Positions 45,070 through 51,616 of a stretch of DNA of 64,000 bases are shown piece by piece. Each line of letters starts with the position of its first letter. Position 1 is the stretch's first letter. The stretch is from positions 1,150,501 to 1,214,500 of the forward strand of contig NZ_CP102480.1 of NCBI RefSeq assembly GCF_024662015.1. Direction: 5' to 3'. Both the position numbers and the translations under genes were made by a program. The notes under the pieces were generated by a model that was not told the DNA's origin, made no database searches, and saw nothing but the letters and a program-made list of their open reading frames with translations. The stretch comes from Nisaea acidiphila (GTDB lineage: Bacteria > Pseudomonadota > Alphaproteobacteria > Thalassobaculales > Thalassobaculaceae).

Positions 45070-45882
45070 ATGCGGCCCGCTCTTCACATTCTCCGGCTGA
45101 CGGCTCTGCTCGTCTTTTTCTCTGTATCAGGAGACAGCATAGCCGAGATCCCGCGCCTTCCCGAAAACGCGCCGGGCGCGAAACTGAAGGACCAGGCAGT
45201 CACGGAGATCGTCGATGGGGACACGCTTGTTCTCAGGTCCGGGAAGCAGGTCAGACTTGTCGGGATACAGGCGCCGAAACTCCCGCTTGGGCGTGTCGGC
45301 TTCGAAGCCTGGCCGTTTGCCGAGGAAGCCCGTGCAGCCTTGCTTCGGTTGACCGAGGCGCAAACAGTTTCGCTTCACTTTGGCGGACGGCACGAAGACC
45401 GATACCGGCGCTACCTCGCGCATCTGACACTCCCCAACGGCACGTGGGTCCAGGGGCGACTGCTTCTGGACGGCATGGCGCGGGTCTACAGCTTTCACGA
45501 CAATCGCGCCCTGATCGCTGAAATGTTGGCGCTGGAACGAAGAGCACGGAGCGAAAGGCGCGGCATCTGGAAGCTCCCCCACTACCGCATCCGCAATCCC
45601 GCCGAGACATGGAACGATATCGACAGCTTCCAGATCGTCGAGGGGCGGGTTGTCGATGCCGCCCGGATACGTGACACGGTCTTTCTGAATTTCGGCCCCG
45701 ATTGGAGAACTGACTTCACGTTCAGGATCGGGCGGCGAGCCCTCCGCCGCTATGAGAAGCTCGGAATCGATCCGCTGACTTTTTCCGGTCGCTCCGTCCG
45801 CGGGCGCGGTTGGGTCAAGCCGCAGAACGGGCCGCTAATCGAGCTCACACATCCGGAACAGCTTGAACTCTTGCCAGAATAA
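45070..45882 (+). CDS. Staphylococcal-nuclease-like protein with changed active site
   Basis: 270 residues with a signal peptide (1-25) and an SNase-like fold at 43-150: IVDGDTLVL (D49, D51, T52), VRLVGIQAPK (R62) and DRYRRYLAHLTL (an arginine at the R87 position of the model enzyme). Relative to thermonucleases, the metal-site Asp is Gln67 and the general base Glu is Lys70, so DNA cleavage may be lost or altered. The C-terminal 100 residues are a separate domain (FLNFGPDWRTDFTFRIGR). It overlaps no other CDS and lies 49 bases before the M48 start. Confidence 0.78.
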   Translation: MRPALHILRLTALLVFFSVSGDSIAEIPRLPENAPGAKLKDQAVTEIVDGDTLVLRSGKQVRLVGIQAPKLPLGRVGFEAWPFAEEARAALLRLTEAQTVSLHFGGRHEDRYRRYLAHLTLPNGTWVQGRLLLDGMARVYSFHDNRALIAEMLALERRARSERRGIWKLPHYRIRNPAETWNDIDSFQIVEGRVVDAARIRDTVFLNFGPDWRTDFTFRIGRRALRRYEKLGIDPLTFSGRSVRGRGWVKPQNGPLIELTHPEQLELLPE

Positions 45883-45931
45883 CCAACATCGCGCTCTAAG
45901 GTTGACGAAAGAAACGTACGGGAGAAATCGC

Positions 45932-47443
45932 GTGGCGACGGTGATCGAGGTGATTCACGGAAGAACGATCCGCCCTGCCAGCCTGATCGCATTGCTATGC
46001 GCCATTCTGTCTACCGGCACGCTTCTGTCAGGCTGCAGTACCAATCCCGCCACCGGCGAGCAGAGCTTCACCGCCTTTATGTCCCCCGAAGACGAGTTGC
46101 GGGTCGGCAGGGAACAGGACCCGAAAATCCGTCAGCAATTCGGCGGAGCCTATGATGAGCTTCCTGAACTGACGGCGTACGTGACGCGGATCGGAAAGCG
46201 ACTGGCCGCGACGTCCGAAATGCCGGACCTCGACTTCAAATTCACCGTACTTGATACGCCCGACGTCAACGCATTCGCGCTGCCGGGCGGTTATGTCTAT
46301 GTCACCAGGGGGCTGATCGCGCTGGCCGAGAACGAAGCCGAACTCGCTGGTGTCATCGCCCACGAGATCGGGCACGTCACTGCCCGGCACAGCGCGGAGC
46401 GTTATTCGCGCGCCGTGGCGACCAATCTCGGCGCTACTCTCCTCGGTATCCTCGCGGATAGCCGCGCGGTCGCCGATATCGCCAGCCAGGGCGCCACGCT
46501 CTATCTGCAGAGCTATTCGCGCGACCAGGAATTCCAGGCCGACACGCTCGGGGTTCGTTACCTGAATCGCGCCGGATACGACACCGGCGCGATGGCGAGC
46601 TTCCTTTCGAAAATGGGCGAAGCCAGCCGATTACAGGCGCAAATGTCGGGATCGGACCACGATCCCGACGCGATCAATCTGCTCGCCACCCATCCTCGGA
46701 CAGTAGACCGGGTCAAGCAGGCGCTGGCCGCAGCCGCCGTGCAGCAGTTGGCAAATCCGGTCACCAACAAAGATGTCTTCCTGGACCAGGTCGACGGCCT
46801 GATGTTCGGAGACGATCCGAAGGAAGGAACCATCCGAGGCAAGGAGTTCCTGCATAAAGACCTCAATTTCCGTTTCGAGGTCCCCGCCGGCTTCCGGCTC
46901 TTCAACAAGCCGACGCAGGTGCTCGCGGCCGATCAGCAAGGCGCAAGGATCGTGTTCGATCAGGCGCCGAAAGGTACGAGCGTGCCGCCGGTGGATTACA
47001 TCCGCGCTCAATGGGCGAAGGGTCACAATGTACGCGACCTCGAGTCGATCGACGTCAACGGGATGGTTGGCGCGACGGGGTGGCTCCCTGTCACCGCGCG
47101 CGACAGATCCTCATACGTGTTACGCCTGGTCGCGGTCAGGTTCGATTCCCGGACCGTCTATCGCATGCAGTTTCTGATCCCCAGCCAGCGGACCCAGGCC
47201 TTGAACGAGGATTTGCGGCGGACGACTTACAGTCTTCGCCCGCTCAGCGAAGAAGAACGTAAATCGATCAGACCGTTTGAGGTGCGGGTTGTGACCGTTG
47301 ATGGCGGCGACACCGAGCAAAGCCTTGCCGCGAGCATCCCAATGCCCGGCTACGAAACGCGTTTCTTCCGGGTGATCAACGGACTGGAACGCGACGTCTC
47401 CCCGAATGCGGGAACGCGCGTCAAGACCATCGCCCCCCGGTGA
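45932..47443 (+). CDS. M48-family metalloprotease lipoprotein (BepA/YfgC-like)
   Basis: 503 residues from the GTG start at 45932, which follows GGGAG. The lipobox LLSGC makes Cys35 the anchor. The zinc site is complete: H144-E-x-x-H148 in VIAHEIGHVTARH and E200 in QEFQADTLG. The C-terminal 200 residues (GKEFLHKDLNFRFEVPAGFRL onward) form a separate beta domain. Related periplasmic proteins (BepA) repair or degrade misassembled outer-membrane proteins. A longer in-frame start at 45863 would overlap the nuclease-like gene and lacks a ribosome site. Confidence 0.9.
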   Translation: MATVIEVIHGRTIRPASLIALLCAILSTGTLLSGCSTNPATGEQSFTAFMSPEDELRVGREQDPKIRQQFGGAYDELPELTAYVTRIGKRLAATSEMPDLDFKFTVLDTPDVNAFALPGGYVYVTRGLIALAENEAELAGVIAHEIGHVTARHSAERYSRAVATNLGATLLGILADSRAVADIASQGATLYLQSYSRDQEFQADTLGVRYLNRAGYDTGAMASFLSKMGEASRLQAQMSGSDHDPDAINLLATHPRTVDRVKQALAAAAVQQLANPVTNKDVFLDQVDGLMFGDDPKEGTIRGKEFLHKDLNFRFEVPAGFRLFNKPTQVLAADQQGARIVFDQAPKGTSVPPVDYIRAQWAKGHNVRDLESIDVNGMVGATGWLPVTARDRSSYVLRLVAVRFDSRTVYRMQFLIPSQRTQALNEDLRRTTYSLRPLSEEERKSIRPFEVRVVTVDGGDTEQSLAASIPMPGYETRFFRVINGLERDVSPNAGTRVKTIAPR

Positions 47444-47449
47444 CCTCCG

Positions 47450-48334
47450 TCAGGCCTCGGTATAGAGGTCCGAACTCCGGTCCACATTGCGGCTGATATG
47501 CTGTTTCAGCTTTAGCATGGCCCGATGCTCAAGCTGCCGGACACGCTCCTTGCTGACCCCGAGCACGACGCCAAGCTCCTCAAGGGTTGCTCCGTCCTCA
47601 ACCAGACGACGGCGTTCGATGATGGTCTGTTCGCGGGGGCTGAGTTCCGACAGCGCCTCTTTAAGCCATTTGGAGCGGGTCTCCGCATCCCGCATGCCGG
47701 TGACGATATCTTCCGGCGTCGGACGCTCGTCCGACAGGAGCTCCATCCATTCATCCTCGCCGCTTTCCCCGATTGGCGCGTTGAGCGACTGGTCGGAACC
47801 GGACATGCGCTGTTCCATCGCTTCGACGTCCTTGATCGCGACGCCGAGCTCCTCGGCAATCTGTTGCCGCTGCTCTCCGGCAGAAAGTTCTTCGGACGCC
47901 TGCTGGATCTTGGCCCGCAGGCGACGGAGATTGAAGAAGAGCGATTTCTGCGCTGCGGTCGTCCCGGTGCGCACGATCGACCAGTTGCGCAGGACGTAAT
48001 CCTGGATCGCCGACCGGATCCACCAGCTCGCGTAGGTCGAGAACCTGACCTCGCGCTCAGGTTCGAAGCGGGCAGCCGCCTGCATCAGGCCGACATTGCC
48101 TTCCTGGATCAGATCGCCGATAGGCAGACCGTAATTGCGGTAGCGCGAAGCTGAACTGACGACCAGCCGCGTGTAGGAGCGGACCAAAAGGTGGAGAGAG
48201 CGTTCGCACCCCTCCTCCCGCCAGGCTCTTGCGAGGTCGAGCTCCTCTTCCCGTTCCAGGAGAGGCTCGTTCATGCTGGCCTTGATGAACGTGACGTTGG
48301 CACGCCGAGTACCAGGATCGTCTATATGTGCCAT
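47450..48334 (-). CDS. rpoH: RNA polymerase heat-shock sigma factor sigma-32
   Basis: 294-residue sigma-70-family factor. Regions 2.1-2.4 run LLVRSYTRLVVSSASRY to FSTYASWWIRSAIQDYVLR; the RpoH box QKSLFFNLRR follows near residue 130, identifying it as sigma-32; region 4 is LSPREQTIIERR through LGVSKERVRQLEHRAMLKLK. It directs transcription of chaperone and protease genes, probably including htpG in this window. Convergent with the M48 gene. Its leader shows a structure that can hide the ribosome site (see that feature). Confidence 0.95.
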   Translation of the reverse strand: MAHIDDPGTRRANVTFIKASMNEPLLEREEELDLARAWREEGCERSLHLLVRSYTRLVVSSASRYRNYGLPIGDLIQEGNVGLMQAAARFEPEREVRFSTYASWWIRSAIQDYVLRNWSIVRTGTTAAQKSLFFNLRRLRAKIQQASEELSAGEQRQQIAEELGVAIKDVEAMEQRMSGSDQSLNAPIGESGEDEWMELLSDERPTPEDIVTGMRDAETRSKWLKEALSELSPREQTIIERRRLVEDGATLEELGVVLGVSKERVRQLEHRAMLKLKQHISRNVDRSSDLYTEA

Positions 48335-48417
48335 GGCTCAACCTCTACAATGCAGCAGTGAGAAAACTCACAAGCATCTACGATCCCCGAGGGAAATCGG
48401 ATCACCGCGCAGAGGTT
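48335..48417 (-). promoter_or_regulatory. rpoH 5' leader with sequestered Shine-Dalgarno (candidate RNA thermometer)
   Basis: In the mRNA, AACCUCU (48417-48411) is the exact complement of AGAGGUU (48346-48340). The second copy contains the GAGG ribosome site seven bases before the ATG. Between the arms two hairpins fit: one at 48382-48403 (GAU/AUC plus UCGG/CCGA-type pairing) and one at 48358-48371 (GUGAG-UUUU-CUCAC, extended by an AUGC/GCAU stem). Together they form a three-way junction that closes over the start region. Melting at higher temperature would free the site. Folding is judged by eye. Confidence 0.6.
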
Positions 48418-48500
48418 TTGGCGACTCTTATCAGTTCACAAACGCGAGAGCACACACAATAGTACGTCGGGTCCGGATGGTTCGGCCGAGCCGTTCAACG

Positions 48501-49352
48501 TCAAGCGTTGACCCTATCTACAATCAGGCCTTGCCGGTCGAGGCAGACGGCATGCAGCTCGCCGTCAAAGCCAGCTCCGCCGTCGATGCTTAGGGTCGAG
48601 GATGTCTCGACGATACCTTCGTGAGCTGGCTCGAAACCGCGGACAACTCTCTGGAAACCTCCGTAGCCAGCCTCCGCGATCTGACCGAACCCCTGAGTGT
48701 TCCACCAGAAGCCGTCTTCCTGGTCTGAGAGGTCGCGGGCGGGATCCAGCCCCGCGCTGACGAAAAGAATTGCTTCGTCATCGGTGTAAGCGGCCCTGCG
48801 AAACCCGGTCATGAATTCATTATGCCCCGGATGCGCGCGAATTGATTGCCGGAGCTGCCCCGTCCACCGGCTCACGGCCAGAAGTCCTTCCATTATGGCG
48901 GCTCTCGCCTGCTGCTCCGCGCCGCCATACGCATGCAACGTCGGCCGCACGCCGTGCGCCAGCATCCAGTCGAGGATCTCCTCGCAATCGCCAGCGAAAT
49001 GAAGCTGCAGGAGTTTACGCCACATTTCTTCCTGACGTCCGCGGAGATACACGATGTCGTCGAGATCGGTATAGGGAGGCTGGGCTAGAATGAGACGGCG
49101 GAAACGCAGAAGTTCGTCCACGGTCTCCAGCACCTTTTCCCCATGGCCATAATAGTTGCCCAGATACACGAAACGATCGCCGGGCTCATAGCGCTCTCCC
49201 AAGGCGGCGTGCAGCCCCGACAGATGATCCGCGCTGCCGTGAATGGAAGCAATCGCCCAGATACGGGAGCATTTGCGCAGGACGGCAAAGCGCGCATCCG
49301 ACCCGGATGCCGGTCTCGCACTTTCTGTTTCGATTTTCGCCGCGTCTGACAT
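48501..49352 (-). CDS. Metallophosphoesterase-fold pseudoenzyme
   Basis: 283 residues with the layout of Ser/Thr protein phosphatases of the PPP/calcineurin type, but catalytic positions are altered: the D-x-H motif reads SIHG (Asp to Ser36), GDxxDRG reads GNYYGHG (Asp to Asn66, Arg to His70), and GNHE reads GRQE (Asn-His to Arg106-Gln107). So both metal sites look broken. The protein may be a binding or regulatory pseudophosphatase. The ATG at 49352 has AGGAG eight bases upstream. It is encoded upstream of rpoH on the same strand, 166 bases away, possibly separately transcribed. Confidence 0.75.
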   Translation of the reverse strand: MSDAAKIETESARPASGSDARFAVLRKCSRIWAIASIHGSADHLSGLHAALGERYEPGDRFVYLGNYYGHGEKVLETVDELLRFRRLILAQPPYTDLDDIVYLRGRQEEMWRKLLQLHFAGDCEEILDWMLAHGVRPTLHAYGGAEQQARAAIMEGLLAVSRWTGQLRQSIRAHPGHNEFMTGFRRAAYTDDEAILFVSAGLDPARDLSDQEDGFWWNTQGFGQIAEAGYGGFQRVVRGFEPAHEGIVETSSTLSIDGGAGFDGELHAVCLDRQGLIVDRVNA

Positions 49353-49493
49353 TGCTCTGCTCCTACCCACCAGATAGCAATTCAGACGCCCGCCGCCAAC
49401 GGTTCAAGTTGACCCTGGGTTTCTTCTGAAATGAAACAGGCGGCGCCGATGGCACCGCCTGCTGAAATCGAATATCGGCGGGTGTATCCCGGA

Positions 49494-49991
49494 TCAGGCA
49501 GCCGCCATGATCTTTTCGAGACGGTCCGTCGCCGCGTCCTCGTCGATTTTCTCGATCGCGGCGAACTCGCGGGCCAGCCGGTCGAGCGCGGCCTGGTACA
49601 TCTGCCGTTCGCTGTAAGACTGATCGGCCTGACCGGTATTCCGGCGCAGGTCGCGGACGACTTCGGCGATCGAAACCGGATCGCCCGAATTGATCTTCGC
49701 CTCGTATTCCTGGGCGCGACGGGACCACATGGTGCGACGAACGCGCGCGCGGCCTTTGAGCTTGGTGATCGCGGCATCCATCTGCTTACGGGTGCTCAGA
49801 CGGCGCAAGCCGGAATTATTGGCTTTCCCGACAGGAATCCGCAGCGTCATACGGTCCTGCTCGAAAGTGATAACCAGCAGATCGAGTTCGGTCCCTGCAA
49901 TTTGCTGAGTCTCGGTGCCGATGATCTTTCCGACGCCATGGGTCGGGTAGACCACGAAATCCCCAGCCTTGAACTCCACTTTTTTTGTCAT
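49494..49991 (-). CDS. carD: CarD-family transcriptional regulator
   Basis: 165 residues. Residues 6-65 form the CarD/TRCF RNA-polymerase-interacting Tudor-like domain (FKAGDFVVYPTHGVGKIIG ... LDLLVITFEQDRMTLRIPVGKA). The C-terminal helical part binds upstream promoter DNA (RRTMWSRRAQEYEAKINSGD, a conserved signature including the tryptophan that wedges into DNA). In alphaproteobacteria it stabilises open complexes at rRNA and other promoters. Conserved neighbour of fdxA. Confidence 0.93.
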   Translation of the reverse strand: MTKKVEFKAGDFVVYPTHGVGKIIGTETQQIAGTELDLLVITFEQDRMTLRIPVGKANNSGLRRLSTRKQMDAAITKLKGRARVRRTMWSRRAQEYEAKINSGDPVSIAEVVRDLRRNTGQADQSYSERQMYQAALDRLAREFAAIEKIDEDAATDRLEKIMAAA

Positions 49992-50291
49992 TATTCAGTC
50001 TCTCTCACTTTTCAGAACCACGATCCGCGCAAAGCGCAGAAAGCTGCCGGTACGCGCCAAAAAAAGTGGGCCATGGCCCACCTTCGCGGATACCGCTCTT
50101 AATATGGTCCGAAACCTTCTCGGAAACGGCGGCGAGGCGAGACGTTTTGCCCCACCGAATATTAAGACCTTAGCACAATTTTCATAAAATTGGGAGTCTG
50201 CGGGCGCATGGCCAACGCGCGTACGACGCATGGCTTAAAGATTTATGAAGGTTTCCCCGGAATTTGAGGTAAATCCTGGCAATTCCGAAGC
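49992..50291. other. Intergenic region carD-fdxA
   Basis: 300 bases with no gene. It contains the terminator at 50060-50082 and, between it and 49992, the expected promoter of carD. Nothing else stands out. Confidence 0.5.
50060..50082 (-). terminator. Intrinsic terminator after fdxA
   Basis: On the minus strand GTGGGC-CATG-GCCCAC is followed directly by seven T. Stem plus T-run is the classical factor-independent form; it stands about 210 bases after the fdxA stop. Confidence 0.75.
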
Positions 50292-50630
50292 TCAGTCACC
50301 TTTGCCCGGCGCAGGCGAGAAAAACTTCTCGAACTTGCCTTCGACCTTTTGCATCTCATCCGCATCCGGCATGGCGTCGATCTTGCGCGTGATGTTCGGC
50401 CACTGCTCGGAATATTCCCGATTGAACTCGATCCATTTCTCGGCGGAGGGCTCGGTGTCCGGAAGAATCGCCTCGGCCGGACATTCCGGCTCGCACACGC
50501 CGCAATCGATGCATTCGTCGGGATGAATGACGAGCATGTTCTCGCCTTCATAGAAACAATCGACCGGGCACACTTCGACGCAGTCGGTGTACTTACATTT
50601 GATGCAGAGATCGTTGACGATATACGTCAT
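50292..50630 (-). CDS. fdxA: 7Fe ferredoxin (FdxA type)
   Basis: 112-residue ferredoxin with one [3Fe-4S] and one [4Fe-4S] cluster. Seen: [18 protein letters not shown] near the N-terminus and [12 protein letters not shown], the standard seven-iron arrangement, followed by the C-terminal helical tail ([18 protein letters not shown]) of the FdxA subgroup. The ATG at 50630 has GGAG eight bases upstream; the preceding TTG is not used. Electron donor for unknown partners. Terminator downstream at 50060-50082. Confidence 0.93.
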   Translation of the reverse strand: MTYIVNDLCIKCKYTDCVEVCPVDCFYEGENMLVIHPDECIDCGVCEPECPAEAILPDTEPSAEKWIEFNREYSEQWPNITRKIDAMPDADEMQKVEGKFEKFFSPAPGKGD

Positions 50631-50681
50631 CAAAGGACTCCATGCCCGGAAACACTGCCCGGTCTCGTAATAAAAAACGTG

Positions 50682-51146
50682 TTACTCGGCAAGCCCGAGT
50701 TTCTGCATGACACGCTTGCGCGCAGCACCGCTCTCCTGATCTGTAACATAAATGAGACCGGTAACACGGCGCATCAGGCTGGCTTCGTAGTCGTGCAGAA
50801 CGCCGTCCGCATAAGCCACTTCCCAAAGCATTTCCATCAGTTCCACGCGCTTTTCGTGGTCGAACTCGTCGCGGATGACTTTCGTGAAACTGTAGAAATC
50901 GACGCTCTGCTCCATCTCCTTGAGCGATTCGTCGATGAGATCGCGAACCTCTTCCTGTGTCAGGGAGAACCGCTGGGCCAGCAAGGTCTCGATGGTCTTC
51001 CGCTCCGCCTCGCCGAATTCACCGTCGAGAGACGCCGCCTTTGCGAGCAGGGTCGCAACAGCGTCTGTGGTGCCGTCGGACTTGGAAGCTTCCTCCGCGC
51101 CGCCGGTGCGGAGCGTGTCGAAAAACAACTTCAGTGAACCAAGCAT
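50682..51146 (-). CDS. TerB-like (tellurite resistance protein B family) protein
   Basis: 154-residue all-helical protein of the COG4103 TerB group: DAVATLLAKAASLDGEFGEAERKTIETLLAQRF, then VELMEMLWEVAYADGVLHDYEASLMRRV. The acidic residues between helices could bind divalent metal. The role is unknown despite the name; no other ter genes are present, so resistance to tellurite should not be assumed. Encoded between the S4 protein and fdxA genes. Confidence 0.8.
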   Translation of the reverse strand: MLGSLKLFFDTLRTGGAEEASKSDGTTDAVATLLAKAASLDGEFGEAERKTIETLLAQRFSLTQEEVRDLIDESLKEMEQSVDFYSFTKVIRDEFDHEKRVELMEMLWEVAYADGVLHDYEASLMRRVTGLIYVTDQESGAARKRVMQKLGLAE

Positions 51147-51214
51147 GTGAAATCCAGGTACGGGAAAGGGCCTCCCCTATCTAAGCCCTCTCGGAAATTT
51201 GGCAAGCGGCCCGC

Positions 51215-51616
51215 CTATTCGCCGCCGGAGCGGAGTTGGTCCAGGTGCCGGCGCTCGCGCTTCGTCGGACGGCCGGCACCGGGCTCCCGGCGCGCCGGAG
51301 CGGCCGGCCCCGGCGGCGCAGCGGTGTCCTTCGGACGGGAGGGTTCGATCGGCGAGAGATCCTCGTAGAGAGTCTGCGCTTCGGGAGCGGGTCCGCGCCG
51401 CTCGGCCAGGAACAGCACTTTCACCACACGGATATGCGGGCCTTGCGGGAAAGTCAGCACGTCGCCCGGCCTGACCAGCTGGTGCGCCTTGGAAACGGAT
51501 TTTCCCGAAAGACGAAGCCGACCGGCGCCGAGCATCTTGTTGGCGAGGCCCCGGCTTTTGAAGAACCGGGCACACCAGAGCCATTTGTCGACACGCTGGG
51601 TCCCGGCTTCGCTCAT
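51215..51616 (-). CDS. S4-domain RNA-binding protein (HslR-like)
   Basis: 133 residues. The S4 domain (residues 8-65) reads RVDKWLWCARFFKSRGLANKM, GRLRLSGKSVSKAHQLVRPGDVLTF, matching HslR, a heat-shock protein binding stalled 50S-nascent chain complexes in enterobacteria. The C-terminus is disordered and Arg-rich (PTKRERRHLDQLRSG). Its ATG overlaps the stop of the helicase gene (ATGA, four bases), so the two are translationally coupled. Confidence 0.85.
   Translation of the reverse strand: MSEAGTQRVDKWLWCARFFKSRGLANKMLGAGRLRLSGKSVSKAHQLVRPGDVLTFPQGPHIRVVKVLFLAERRGPAPEAQTLYEDLSPIEPSRPKDTAAPPGPAAPARREPGAGRPTKRERRHLDQLRSGGE

Noticed and set aside
50682-51146. Tellurite-resistance operon
   Set aside because: Only a TerB-like domain is present; no terC, terD, terZ or tehB homologues are in the window.
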